Assembly: GCF_962719845.1 (NCBI RefSeq)
Contig: NZ_CAUIYF010000007.1
Span: 59,291-123,290 of the forward strand
DNA from: Neisseria uirgultaei
GTDB taxonomy: Bacteria > Pseudomonadota > Gammaproteobacteria > Burkholderiales > Neisseriaceae
Direction: 5' to 3'
Length of the DNA stretch: 64,000 nt
The notes under the pieces were generated by a model that saw nothing but the letters and a program-made list of their open reading frames with translations, had not been told where the DNA came from and made no database searches. Shown piece by piece: positions 16,444 to 25,167 of the stretch (its first letter is position 1; each line of letters begins with the position of its first letter). A program made the translations under genes and the position numbers.

Positions 16444-17691
16444 ATGAGTCAGAGAAGAGTAGTCATTACAGGCTTAGGTCAGGTTTCCCCTGTCGGCAAC
16501 ACTGTCGCAGAGGCTTGGGACAACCTGCTCGCCGGCAAAAGCGGCATCGGCGCGATTACCCGCTTTGACGCATCCGACATCAACAGCCGTGTCGCCGGCG
16601 AAGTCCGCGGTTTCGACATCGGACAATACATCAGCGCGAAAGAAGCGCGCCGGATGGACGTGTTCATCCACTACGGCATCGCCGCCGCGCTTCAGGCAAT
16701 CGCCGATTCGGGTTTGGACGATGTGGAAAACCTCGATAAAGACCGCGTCGGCGTGAACATCGGTTCCGGCATTGGCGGACTGCCCAGCATCGAAGCCACC
16801 GGCAAAGCCGTAATCGAAGGCGGCGCGCGCAAAATCAACCCTTTCTTTATCCCCGGTTCACTGATCAACCTGATTTCCGGACACGTTACCATTCTCAAAG
16901 GCTACCGCGGCCCCAGCTACGGGATGGTTTCCGCCTGTACCACCGGCGCGCACGCCATCGGCGATTCCGCCCGACTGATCAAATACGGCGACGCGGACAT
17001 AATGATTGCAGGCGGTGCCGAAGGCGCAATCAGCACTTTGGGCGTGGGCGGCTTCGCGGCGATGAAAGCCCTCTCCACCCGCAACGACGACCCCGCCGCC
17101 GCTTCCCGCCCGTGGGACAAAGGCCGCGACGGCTTCGTCATCGGCGAAGGCGCGGGCGTATTGGTGTTAGAAGAATTGGAACACGCCAAAAAACGCGGCG
17201 CGAAAATCTACGCCGAAATCGTCGGCTTCGGCATGAGTTCCGATGCCTACCACATTACCGCGCCGAACGAAGAAGGCCCCGCCCTTGCCGTTATCCGCGC
17301 GCTGAAAGATGCCGGACTGAATCCCGAAGACGTAGATTACGTCAACGCACACGGCACGTCCACCCCCTTGGGCGATGCCAACGAAACCAAAGCCCTCAAA
17401 CGCGCGTTCGGCGAACACGCCTACAAAACCGTCGTCAGCTCGACCAAATCGATGACCGGCCACCTGCTCGGCGCGGCGGGCGGCGTGGAGGCGGTGTACA
17501 GCATTTTGGCGATAAATGACGGCAAAATCCCGCCGACCATCAACATTTTTGAACAAGACGTTGAAGCCGGTTGCGATTTGGACTACTGCGCCAACGAAGC
17601 ACGCGACGCGGAAATCGACGTTGCCATCTCCAACTCCTTCGGCTTCGGCGGCACCAACGGCACGCTGGTGTTCAAACGCTTCAAAGGCTGA
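16444..17691 (+). CDS. fabF: beta-ketoacyl-ACP synthase II
   Basis: A 415-residue condensing enzyme that elongates acyl-ACP with malonyl-ACP. The start [20 protein letters not shown] is chosen because it begins the thiolase-fold core and is preceded by GAGG; the open frame extends 72 codons upstream through acpP in another frame. The catalytic Cys is in SACTTGAHA, the two His in [11 protein letters not shown] and [14 protein letters not shown], and the C-terminal [10 protein letters not shown] loop is intact. It probably has its own transcription in addition to read-through from acpP. Confidence 0.97.
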   Translation: MSQRRVVITGLGQVSPVGNTVAEAWDNLLAGKSGIGAITRFDASDINSRVAGEVRGFDIGQYISAKEARRMDVFIHYGIAAALQAIADSGLDDVENLDKDRVGVNIGSGIGGLPSIEATGKAVIEGGARKINPFFIPGSLINLISGHVTILKGYRGPSYGMVSACTTGAHAIGDSARLIKYGDADIMIAGGAEGAISTLGVGGFAAMKALSTRNDDPAAASRPWDKGRDGFVIGEGAGVLVLEELEHAKKRGAKIYAEIVGFGMSSDAYHITAPNEEGPALAVIRALKDAGLNPEDVDYVNAHGTSTPLGDANETKALKRAFGEHAYKTVVSSTKSMTGHLLGAAGGVEAVYSILAINDGKIPPTINIFEQDVEAGCDLDYCANEARDAEIDVAISNSFGFGGTNGTLVFKRFKG

Positions 17692-17718
17692 TTCCGCAAA
17701 GCTGCCGCCGACATCGAA

Positions 17719-17747
17719 ATGCCGTCTGAAACCGTTTCAGACGGCAT
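17719..17747. terminator. paired uptake-sequence terminator after fabF
   Basis: ATGCCGTCTGAAACCGTTTC and the complementary arm ending GACGGCATTTT, 27 nt after the fabF stop. Confidence 0.85.
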
Positions 17748-17798
17748 TTTCAAAACACCCCGCCCGTTACCGGCACTTCGCGGCACACAAGGCAGCCT

Positions 17799-17804
17799 TA
17801 TAAT
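17799..17804 (+). promoter_or_regulatory. candidate -10 box of pglA
   Basis: A perfect TATAAT, 92 nt before the pglA start and beyond the fabF terminator. No good -35 is seen. Confidence 0.3.
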
Positions 17805-17895
17805 ACGCAGGCAAACCCAAGCCTTGCCGGATTGCAGGATGAAACCCTGCCGTAGCAGACCGCATTTCCAATCCTATATTCAAGGTATCCGCCTT

Positions 17896-19026
17896 ATGAA
17901 AATCGTCTTTATCACCACAGTCGCATCCAGCATTTACGGTTTCCGCGCCCCCGTCATTAAAAAATTAATCGGCAAAAACCATCAGGTGTATGCCTTTGTA
18001 TCGGAGTTTTCCGATAACGATTTGGATATTATCAGGGAAATGGGGGTTACACCCGTTACCTACCGGTCAAACCGCAGCGGGCTGAACCCGTTTTCCGATA
18101 TAAAATCCACCTTCCTCATATTTAAAGAACTCAAAAAAATATCGCCGGATTTGGTTTTCCCTTATTTCGCAAAACCCGTGATTTTCGGCACTTTTGCCGC
18201 AAAACTGGCAGGCGTGCCCAGAATCGTCGGGATGCTGGAAGGTTTGGGATTCGCATTTACCCCGCAGCCGGAAGGCATACCGTTAAAAACAAAAATCATA
18301 AAGGGGATTTTGATTGCCTTGTACCGCATTGCCCTGCCGATGTTGGAAAGCCTGATTGTATTAAACCCCGACGACAAAGACGAACTGACGGACAAATACG
18401 GCATCAAAATAAAAAACATCCATATTTTGGGCGGAATCGGTCTGGATTTGCGGCAATATCCTTATTCCGAGGCGGATATTCCCGATGAAAAAGAACCCGT
18501 AAAATTCCTCTTTATCGGCAGATTTCTGAAAGAAAAGGGGATTGATGATTTTATTCGGGCGGCAGAACGGGTTAAGGGCAAATACCCCGATACGGTTTTT
18601 ACCGCTTTGGGCGCAATCGACGAATCACGCGGGGGGGGGGGCGATTTGGAACGGCTTATCGCCCGCGATATTATCCGTTTCCCCGGTTTTGTGAACAATG
18701 TTTCCGAAGTGATAAAAGAACATCATATATTCGTATTGCCGTCTTATTATAGGGAAGGCGTTCCCCGAAGCACTCAGGAGGCAATGGCCGTCGGCAGGGC
18801 GGTGATTACGACGGATGTACCCGGCTGCAGGGAAACGGTTGCCGACAAGGTCAACGGCTTCCTGATCGAACCTTGGAATCCCCGCATCTTGGCCGAAAAA
18901 ATGATTTATTTTATCGAAAACAGGGAAGCCGTCCGCCTGATGGGGAATGCAAGTTATGCGATTGCCAAAGATAAATTCGATGCCGAAAAAGTCGATTTGA
19001 AATTGCTCGATATTTTGAAGGCGTAA
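17896..19026 (+). CDS. pglA: pilin glycosyltransferase PglA, phase-variable (ON)
   Basis: A 376-residue GT4-type glycosyltransferase that adds galactose to the O-linked sugar of pilin and other glycoproteins at the cytoplasmic face of the inner membrane. Visible features: N-terminal KIVFITTVASSIYGFRAPVI, and the donor-binding C-terminal domain with FLFIGRFLKEKGIDDFI and PSYYREGVPRSTQEAMAVGR. A run of 11 Gs at 18631..18641 lies in codons 246-249 (ESRGGGGDLER). As read here the frame is open through the tract to the normal stop, so the gene is ON. Slippage by one base would truncate it. fabF-pglA adjacency is typical of Neisseria. Confidence 0.95.
   Translation: MKIVFITTVASSIYGFRAPVIKKLIGKNHQVYAFVSEFSDNDLDIIREMGVTPVTYRSNRSGLNPFSDIKSTFLIFKELKKISPDLVFPYFAKPVIFGTFAAKLAGVPRIVGMLEGLGFAFTPQPEGIPLKTKIIKGILIALYRIALPMLESLIVLNPDDKDELTDKYGIKIKNIHILGGIGLDLRQYPYSEADIPDEKEPVKFLFIGRFLKEKGIDDFIRAAERVKGKYPDTVFTALGAIDESRGGGGDLERLIARDIIRFPGFVNNVSEVIKEHHIFVLPSYYREGVPRSTQEAMAVGRAVITTDVPGCRETVADKVNGFLIEPWNPRILAEKMIYFIENREAVRLMGNASYAIAKDKFDAEKVDLKLLDILKA
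18631..18641 (+). repeat. poly-G phase-variation tract (G11) in pglA
   Basis: Eleven consecutive G inside the coding region, encoding RGGGG. Length change by slipped-strand mispairing switches pglA on or off. Confidence 0.95.
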
Positions 19027-19075
19027 ACAAGGCTGCCGGCTTTTGAGTTTCGGTCATTTCTGATAAACCCCCGTC

Positions 19076-19192
19076 ATTCCCGCGAAACCCCCGTCATTCC
19101 TGCGCAGGCGGGAATCCAGGTTCGTTGAGTTTCAGTCATTTCTGATAAACTCTTGCAACTTTGCGTTTCTAGATTCCCACTTTCGCGGGAAT
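19076..19192. repeat. dRS3 cluster
   Basis: A partial dRS3 at 19076, a full copy at 19096..19115 (ATTCCTGCGCAGGCGGGAAT) and an inverted copy at 19173..19192. Marks the junction between pglA and the maf island; the 3' part of the adjacent mafB cassette is cut here. Confidence 0.85.
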
Positions 19193-19985
19193 GACGGCGG
19201 AGGGGTTGCTGTTTTCCCGACAAATTCCCGCCATCTAAAATCTCGTTATCCATACAAGAACCGAAAATCTTGCCATTCTCACAAAAACAGAAATTCAAAA
19301 ACAGAAATCCCAAACCCTCTCCATTTGGACGAATATCTATTTTCACGCCATCAGGACCTTTCCATGTTTCATATTGAGCCGCATCTGAACCAGTACGTCT
19401 AAAACCTTGTTCTTGCAATGCTTGACGTAATTCATCTCGCGTAGTTGGTCTGAGAGATTTAACAACTGGCTTGTTTCCTCCTGCCATCTCCCCATCTAAA
19501 GTCTGCATATGGCGGGCAGCAGGTTTTTTATAGCCGGTATTTTTAACCCAATCCCATTTAGTCGGGTTAAGTTCTACTTTTTTACCTCTCCAAACCGTAC
19601 CTGCGGCCTCTGCTACGGCAAGGGCAGTTTGGGCTGTTGCAGTTATATTCGGATGGGCATCAGCCCATTGTCTGGCGGAATTGATGCCGTCTTTTACCGC
19701 AAAAGCACTGTCCTGTAATAGGCTCGCGGCAGCAAGTTGTGCTTCCGGACTTAATTTTCCTAAATCATTAATACCTTGTAGAGTCTGCTGAGCGGCTGTA
19801 TCTGTGACCGGGCTTACCGCACTGTCTGTAATTGCCCCAATCCCTACTCCTTGAAAACCCATTAAAAAAGGATTAACCGCACCTTGGACGATGCCGCGAA
19901 TATCATCCATACGGTTAGCCCACCAATTTTTATTGGGGTCGTTTTCCCATATCAGTTTTCCTGCTTCATCAGCACAATTAGGGTT
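19193..19985 (-). pseudogene. silent mafB-CT cassette, truncated at both ends
   Basis: Starts without a signal peptide at ADEAGKLIWENDPNKNWW, runs through the conserved mafB segment (ITDSAVSPVTDTAAQQTLQG, NPTKWDWVKNTGYKKPAAR, LDGEMAGGNKP), then the toxin module RDELRQALQEQGFRRTGSDA and KGPDGVKIDIRPNGE. After GEG the frame continues as unrelated sequence, where the + strand copies continue EVIRTQ. So the last third of the toxin domain is missing. It carries more of the conserved mafB region than the other silent cassettes. Confidence 0.75.
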
Positions 19986-20038
19986 GGCATTGATGCCCAC
20001 CCAGTTCCAGCCTGAAAAGGATTTTTAATATACGGCAA

Positions 20039-20063
20039 AAGGTGGGCAACAAGTGCCCACCTT
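20039..20063. terminator. hairpin at the cassette boundary
   Basis: AAGGTGGGCA and TGCCCACCTT around ACAAG form a perfect 10-bp stem. No T-run follows, so termination is uncertain. It separates the truncated cassette from the broken immunity gene. Confidence 0.4.
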
Positions 20064-20070
20064 ACCTAGC

Positions 20071-20278
20071 TAACATTTATCCCAAGTATCATATATTTTT
20101 TTTAGTTCTTTATCCAAAGAAAGAACTTTATTTTTTCAACACCATGAATTATCTCAAAATCTCTACAATCCACGCATACGCCTGAATAAATTTCTCCTAC
20201 AATTGCTTGAATAATATACAACTCATCTTTATCGAGACTAATTTTAACTGAACTCTCTTCAAAATTAATTAATTTCAT
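20071..20278 (-). pseudogene. frameshifted relative of the 69-residue immunity-like gene
   Basis: Starts MKLINFEESSVKISLDKDEL then YIIQAIVGEIYSGVCVDCRD and ends early with HGVEKIKFFLWIKN-stop at 20102. Moving one base restores VLSLDKELKKIYDTWDKC-stop, matching VLLLDKQLKELYDTLNKL of the intact gene at 2619. A one-base loss in an A-rich run is the simplest cause. Confidence 0.7.
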
Positions 20279-20354
20279 GAATAATTCCTTTTATTTTAAT
20301 TCGTCATCAAAATACCGTTTGCCTGTTTTTGGTCTAAATGCTGTCCCACCATCT

Positions 20355-20714
20355 TTAGTCTTGGATATTTAGATTATAATCGTCAAATTCCCAGTCAAAA
20401 TATTTTGCCAAATTTGATATAGACTTATCTTCAGACGTTGAATTACATATTTCCAATATATCATTTATCAATTTTAATATGTGTTCAATATTAAAACGGT
20501 TTGTAACAATTGAGTTTTTTAATGACATCGGTCTATGTATATTTGAAAGTAACCATTCAGTGCTATATATATAAACATAAAAATAATCAGCACCATTACT
20601 TTCATCAAAACCTATTGATAATGTCAAAAGTATACAAAAATTTTCTAACTTGTCTTGTGGGAAATCTTCCAAATCAAAGTCAGAACAATCATAATTTTTT
20701 AATTTTAATCTCAT
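20355..20714 (-). CDS. mafI: MafI-type immunity protein of a silent cassette
   Basis: A 119-residue, very acidic, AT-rich protein (MRLKLKNYDCSDFDLEDFPQ...). No named domain is recognised. It starts 5 nt after the stop of the toxin cassette at 20719 and in the same direction, which is the standard maf toxin-immunity arrangement, so I infer it neutralises that toxin. The toxin cassette lacks a start and signal, so this immunity gene would need read-through or its own promoter. Confidence 0.65.
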   Translation of the reverse strand: MRLKLKNYDCSDFDLEDFPQDKLENFCILLTLSIGFDESNGADYFYVYIYSTEWLLSNIHRPMSLKNSIVTNRFNIEHILKLINDILEICNSTSEDKSISNLAKYFDWEFDDYNLNIQD

Positions 20715-20718
20715 ATAA

Positions 20719-21438
20719 TTACCTAATATTTAAATGTCCATTTTTAATTTTATTCCTTTTTCCATTTGAATCAATAGTATAAGTTTCAAAATTTGCTTGA
20801 ATACCTGTAGTTGCAAATTGTGAATTTTTTTCTGTTGGTGGCCGATATTGTCGAGTGCCATCTATACTTAACCATCCGCCTCCACTAGTTTGTCTTGCAC
20901 CCTCACCAACCCAAATTTTACCTAGCCTATCTGCCTCTTCATAAGTTGCAGTTCCTATTGGAAAATTTTTTTCACTCTTATGAAGAGCTAGACTCAATCT
21001 TGGATCTTGAGCCGCAATGTTTTTTAAGTTTTGCCCAGTTAATTGATTAACTAATTGAGGATAAGTTGCAGCATTGGCTTTTCCTCCAGACGTTATAGAT
21101 TTAGGCGGTTTATTCCCACCGGCCATTTCCCCATCTAAAGTCTGCATAGGTCGGGCAGCAGGTTTTTTATAACCGGTATTTTTAACCCAATCCCATTTGG
21201 TCGGGTTAAGTTCTACTTTTTTACCTCTCCAAACCGTACCTGCGGCCTCTGCTACGGAAAGGGCAGTTTGGGCTGTTGCTGTTATATTCGGATGGGCATC
21301 AGCCCATTGTCTGGCGGAATTGATGCCGTCTTTTACCGCAAAAGCACTGTCCTGTAATGGGCTCGCGACAGCAAGCTGTGCTTCCGGACTTAATTTTCCT
21401 GAATTATTAATACCTTGTAGAGTTTGCTGCGCAGAGAT
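20719..21438 (-). CDS. silent mafB-CT toxin cassette, open frame without mafB N-terminus
   Basis: The frame is open from the break at 21438 (TLQGINNSGKLSPEAQLAVA) through NPTKWDWVKNTGYKKPAARP to a toxin domain reading FPIGTATYEEADRLGKIWVG, GGGWLSIDGTRQYRPPTEKN and ending NKIKNGHLNIR. I recognise this last domain as one recurring at the C-termini of filamentous-haemagglutinin-like proteins and MafB. It has no signal peptide, and its first Met is at 21147. The cassette therefore looks like a reserve that could replace the expressed mafB C-terminus by recombination in the shared 300-bp segment. It is interrupted at its 5' end by the inverted-repeat element at 21439..21535. Confidence 0.75.
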   Translation of the reverse strand: MSAQQTLQGINNSGKLSPEAQLAVASPLQDSAFAVKDGINSARQWADAHPNITATAQTALSVAEAAGTVWRGKKVELNPTKWDWVKNTGYKKPAARPMQTLDGEMAGGNKPPKSITSGGKANAATYPQLVNQLTGQNLKNIAAQDPRLSLALHKSEKNFPIGTATYEEADRLGKIWVGEGARQTSGGGWLSIDGTRQYRPPTEKNSQFATTGIQANFETYTIDSNGKRNKIKNGHLNIR

Positions 21439-21535
21439 GTAGGTCGGATACTTGTATCCGACAAAAATATTTGACGCGTCTATCGTTTCCGAAATGCCGC
21501 TGTTGGAAAATGTCGGATTCGAGAATCCGACCTAC
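21439..21535. repeat. 97-bp inverted-terminal-repeat element (candidate MITE), copy 2
   Basis: Opposite-orientation copy of the element at 3840..3932: GTAGGTCGGATACTTGTATC at one end and GAGAATCCGACCTAC at the other, with the shared interior TTGACGCGTC and AACAGC-type motifs. It lies exactly between the expressed maf toxin/immunity pair and the silent cassette. Confidence 0.8.
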
Positions 21536-21540
21536 GGCTG

Positions 21541-21912
21541 CTACCAACCATCATTTTCAGCTTCTTTTAGCCAAGTATCAAAATTTTCAAAAGTCTCGTA
21601 ATATTTTGTATTATCTAAATTAACTACTATAATTTTAGGATTACCTGATTTATCTGAAATATCAAAACAGGCAGCCCACTCTTGGTTTCTAGCAAAAGGT
21701 AATAGGTTTGGAATGCCAGTTATTTCAAAATAAATGTCAATTACTTCTGATATATTGCTTTCTGCATTTTCAAACCACCAAGGAAAAGAATATTGTTCAT
21801 CGTAGTTAATGGCATGAGTGGATTGAGCTAATTTTAAATAACTTTGCGGATATTTAAATCCTTTAGGAAGCATTGCTTCAGGATACGGAACAAAACTATT
21901 TTGTTTTATCAT
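21541..21912 (-). CDS. mafI: MafI immunity protein, SUKH-like
   Basis: A 123-residue protein with SUKH-superfamily features: LPKGFKYPQSYLKLAQSTHA, then IPNLLPFARNQEWAACFDIS, the D-K-S-G-N-P turn, VVNLDN and a YETFENFDTWLKEA terminal helix. Its ATG overlaps the mafB stop by 4 nt (21909..21912), so the two are translationally coupled. It is expected to bind the MafB C-terminal domain in the cytoplasm and prevent self-poisoning. This is the cognate immunity gene of the only complete mafB in the window. Confidence 0.85.
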   Translation of the reverse strand: MIKQNSFVPYPEAMLPKGFKYPQSYLKLAQSTHAINYDEQYSFPWWFENAESNISEVIDIYFEITGIPNLLPFARNQEWAACFDISDKSGNPKIIVVNLDNTKYYETFENFDTWLKEAENDGW

Positions 21913-23474
21913 TTCCTAAGTACCTTTACATCATAAATACTTCCGTTAGGAAATCTTTTGCTCCACCCTTCTGGAACTCCTTTTTGTGTTTCTTGCTTTC
22001 TAATTCGTAGCTGGATAGCTTCTCCCCAAGTTTGAGGCTCAATACCATCATGCTTAAACCTGATTCTCTCTTTTGATGATAATCGGTCATTAAAATTATG
22101 AACATTCGCTTCCACTTTTACCCCTGCTTCACGTGCTGCCATAATACGCGTGTTATCCATACTAGTAGGTGCTCCATCAGGCATATTAACAACATCAACC
22201 CTGTCGCCAACCCATGATTTTTTTTCGTTCATTGCAGCTACAAGAGAATCATAGTTGTAATTTGCACCACGCTTCTGATAGCTAACTGTAGCTTGTGAAA
22301 AAGATGTACGAGTAGGATCTATGATTTGTCTGCCTACCGGCAAGACATAATCTCCTGAAGAAGGTTTAATAGGCTTGTTCTTGCCAGCTATTTGCCCATC
22401 TAAAGTCTTTCGGGTAACAGTTGTTTCATAGCCGGTATTTTTAACCCAATCCCATTTGGTCGGGTTAAGTTTTACTTTTTTACCTCTCCAAACCGTACCT
22501 GCGGCCTCTGCTGCGGAAAGGGCAGTTTGGGCAGTAGCTGTTATATTCGGATGGGCATCAGCCCATTGTCTGGCAGAGTTGATACTGTCTTTTACCGCAA
22601 AAGCACTGTCTTGTAATGCGGTTGCGGCAGCAAGTTGTGCTTCCGGACTTAAATTTCCTAAATGATTAATACCTTGTAGAGTCTGCTGCGCGGCTGTATC
22701 TGTGACCGGGCTTACTGCACTGTCTGTAATTGCCCCAATCCCTACTCCTTGAAAACCCATTAAAAAAGGATTAACCGCACCTTGGACGATGCCGCGAACA
22801 TCATTCATACGGTTAGCCCACCAATTTTTATTGGGGTCGCTTTCCCATATCAGTTTTCCTGCTTCATCCGCACGGCTGAAAAAACCAGAGGCGGCACCGG
22901 CATTTTCTTTTAGCCAACGGTCTGAAAATGGGGCTTGAGGGACAATATTAGTCTTTGTTTTTGTTGAAGTTCCTTTGACATAATAGCTGTATATATCCCT
23001 TGCTCCTCCGGGGGGCGGATAATCGCTGCCTTGCGGCCCGTCATATCCATCCTCCGGATGGATTTCCGACCCTGTCCGATGAAGTTGGTAAACGGTAAAA
23101 CCGCCGTCCACACCGCCGCTGAAATCAGAAGTGCTTTTTGAATCATGATGATCGAACGGACTGTGTACTTCATATCCGTGCCCTGAAAAATGGGTTTCAT
23201 AGCCGATAACACCTTCAAATCCTGTCCGTTCGTGTGTAATAGGCAGTATGGGGCCGACCGCAGTTGCATCAAATGTTTGGACGGCGTAAACCCGATTTTT
23301 AACACTGCCGCGACCATCACCGAACAGATGGTATTTACCACCCGGTTCGTAGTGTTTTGCCTGCATATCATCGCGCAAACGGGCATCCAAACCGTTCGCA
23401 TGACTAATGGGGATTTGCAGCAACGATATTGCTGCTGCAAACAGCATCATGAATTTTTGAATAGACAATTTCAT
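21909..23474 (-). CDS. mafB: MafB secreted polymorphic toxin
   Basis: A 521-residue protein with a signal peptide (MKLSIQKFMMLFAAAISLLQ, cleaved near SHA-NG), the conserved MafB/DUF1020 N-terminal domain (about 30-190, with RVYAVQTFDATAVGPILPIT and HSPFDHHDSKSTSDFSGGVD), a conserved middle region (about 190-370) and a variable C-terminal toxin domain (about 380-521). The toxin part has DNTRIMAAREAGVKVEANVH and TWGEAIQLRI, a motif pair also found at the C-termini of CdiA/Rhs-type toxins. I do not assign its enzymatic activity. mafA is 39 nt upstream and mafI overlaps the stop. The family mediates inhibition between neisserial siblings. Confidence 0.9.
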   Translation of the reverse strand: MKLSIQKFMMLFAAAISLLQIPISHANGLDARLRDDMQAKHYEPGGKYHLFGDGRGSVKNRVYAVQTFDATAVGPILPITHERTGFEGVIGYETHFSGHGYEVHSPFDHHDSKSTSDFSGGVDGGFTVYQLHRTGSEIHPEDGYDGPQGSDYPPPGGARDIYSYYVKGTSTKTKTNIVPQAPFSDRWLKENAGAASGFFSRADEAGKLIWESDPNKNWWANRMNDVRGIVQGAVNPFLMGFQGVGIGAITDSAVSPVTDTAAQQTLQGINHLGNLSPEAQLAAATALQDSAFAVKDSINSARQWADAHPNITATAQTALSAAEAAGTVWRGKKVKLNPTKWDWVKNTGYETTVTRKTLDGQIAGKNKPIKPSSGDYVLPVGRQIIDPTRTSFSQATVSYQKRGANYNYDSLVAAMNEKKSWVGDRVDVVNMPDGAPTSMDNTRIMAAREAGVKVEANVHNFNDRLSSKERIRFKHDGIEPQTWGEAIQLRIRKQETQKGVPEGWSKRFPNGSIYDVKVLRK

Positions 23475-23513
23475 TTTGTTTTCCTTGGTAGCAAGCGGTT
23501 ATGGTAGTGTGAA

Positions 23514-24476
23514 TTAAGGTTGCCCTTGTCTATGTTGTCGCACTACTTCATCGCTGTATCCATACCCCTTATGACTGTTATCAGTCTCTACGGATGGGGC
23601 AGAGTTACCCGTATGATTGCCGTATGGTTGGATATCGGAGAAATCGACCATTAATCCTTCCGTCGGTTTAATTCCTTTGCTTACTTTATACGGCCCCATC
23701 CACAATGCGTAATTTTCTTTATAGGCAGCTTCAAACGCATTGGTTTTGGGTTTGATGAGCAATTTTTTATTGGTTCTGTCTACTGCGAAATATTCCAGTT
23801 TTGTTTGGGCTTTCAGTGTTTCGGCATTGTATAGGTGCATTTCGGTTCTGTTGCGGATAGTTCCGAATACGTCGATGTTAATAAACACATCTGTATCGGC
23901 ATTGGCAGGAGAAACAACGTCTATGCCGCGCAGGAAAAATACGGTCTGCACCAAGTGGGAAAGAAAGGCAGTGTCGCGCGGGTTAGTCGTCAAGGTTTCA
24001 TTTCGATAATCCCCCATCCCGCCAATATTTAAGCCCAGACTGCTTTTACTTCCGCTACCGTCTGATTGGGTGCGCGAGAGTGCAGGGGCATTAAGTGTAG
24101 ATAAAGAAGTGGTTAAACCTGTCAAACCGCCTGATGTTGTTTCAGCGGTGGTTTCGTAACGTGGATAGGTGTAATCGGTACGGACGGCAGGGCTGTTTAT
24201 GTATTCGCCGCGAAGCAGTGCATCAATGGAGTAGCGACCCCCTGTCAAACTGCCTGCACCTTGGTCGCCCATAGTGGCAATGTACAATGCAACTTTTCGT
24301 CCGTGTAATGCCTGTAAATCCATGTCTTTAACAGCAGCTCTGGCAGAAGCGGCCACAAGTTCTTGTTCAACCGCGAAGCGTTTACCTCCGCCATGCGATG
24401 GAATACCTGTCAGTGTCCCGCAGGCGGATAAAATAAAAACTGAAAAAAGAATAGGTATCAGCAGCCGTGCTTGCAT
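23514..24476 (-). CDS. mafA: MafA adhesin lipoprotein
   Basis: A 320-residue lipoprotein when started at [19 protein letters not shown], where a strong AAAGGAGAAAA ribosome site precedes the ATG; the open frame extends 12 codons further. The lipobox is LSAC. The body is typical Maf[40 protein letters not shown] and [18 protein letters not shown]. MafA proteins were described as glycolipid-binding adhesins and are always linked to mafB. First gene of the mafA-mafB-mafI operon. Confidence 0.95.
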   Translation of the reverse strand: MQARLLIPILFSVFILSACGTLTGIPSHGGGKRFAVEQELVAASARAAVKDMDLQALHGRKVALYIATMGDQGAGSLTGGRYSIDALLRGEYINSPAVRTDYTYPRYETTAETTSGGLTGLTTSLSTLNAPALSRTQSDGSGSKSSLGLNIGGMGDYRNETLTTNPRDTAFLSHLVQTVFFLRGIDVVSPANADTDVFINIDVFGTIRNRTEMHLYNAETLKAQTKLEYFAVDRTNKKLLIKPKTNAFEAAYKENYALWMGPYKVSKGIKPTEGLMVDFSDIQPYGNHTGNSAPSVETDNSHKGYGYSDEVVRQHRQGQP

Positions 24477-24628
24477 AGATTTTCTCCTTTGATAAAAGAC
24501 AAATTGTATCAAAATTGTAAATAAATCATAAATTAAATAAAATATTTCTTTACTGGTTTTGTGGTTTGGTTTTCAATAGGTTGCCCGCACATAGCGGGAT
24601 TTGCAGTTGCAATGACGGCGGCGGATTT

Positions 24629-24784
24629 TATAGTGGATTAACAAAAATCAGGACAAGGCGACGAAGCCGCAGACAGTACAAATAGTACGGAACCGATTCA
24701 CTTGGTGCTTGAGCACCTTAGAGAATCGTTCTCTTTGAGCTAAGGCGAGGCAACGCTGTACTGGTTTAAATTTAATCCACTATA
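24629..24784. mobile_element. Correia repeat enclosed element, 156-bp form
   Basis: TATAGTGGATTA...TTAATCCACTATA ends. It has the longer core, with ACCGATTCACTTGGTGCTTG and GAGAATCGTTCTC in the middle. One terminal repeat has a small internal deletion (GATTAACAAAAATC). Its right end supplies the stop codon of the adjacent gene fragment. Confidence 0.95.
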
Positions 24785-25016
24785 GGCTTTTTTCGGTCAG
24801 TTGCCGGTTAATCAGTCCCGGCAGTTCGGACAGGGTGTCGCCTTGCGCCAATCGGTTGCGGCATAAGGTGCTGTAATCGGGGATGCTTGGTTTGTTAAAA
24901 CGGCAAAACAGGTTGAAATCGGTGCGAGTGATGAGTACGGCGTTGCCCTTATGCCGATTTTGTCCGCCTGCTGCAAGGCGGTTTGCCCAATGAAAAACAA
25001 AATGCCGTCTGAACAT
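24782..25016 (-). pseudogene. C-terminal gene fragment ended by a Correia element
   Basis: The - strand reads GNAVLITRTDFNLFCRFNKP then SIPDYSTLCRNRLAQGDTLS to LTEKSL-stop, where the stop comes from the Correia end. Upstream the frame changes: ALQQADKIGI fits better in another frame. It looks like the debris of a protein of unknown family. Low certainty. Confidence 0.4.
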
Positions 25017-25030
25017 TGTTCAGACGGCAT
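25002..25030. terminator. paired uptake-sequence hairpin
   Basis: ATGCCGTCTGAA and TTCAGACGGCAT around CATTG. It lies between pyrH (ends 25168, - strand) and the gene fragment and would terminate pyrH transcripts. Confidence 0.75.
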
Positions 25031-25167
25031 TTTCAAATGGAAGGCAATATAGTCGGCATATGAAAAATTGATGCATAAGGCAGGATGGGTTTAGGCTTGT
25101 TAATTTCCATATAATAAATGGCCGTATGAAGCCCATATGCGACTATATCTGCTGGCCTTATGGGCAA

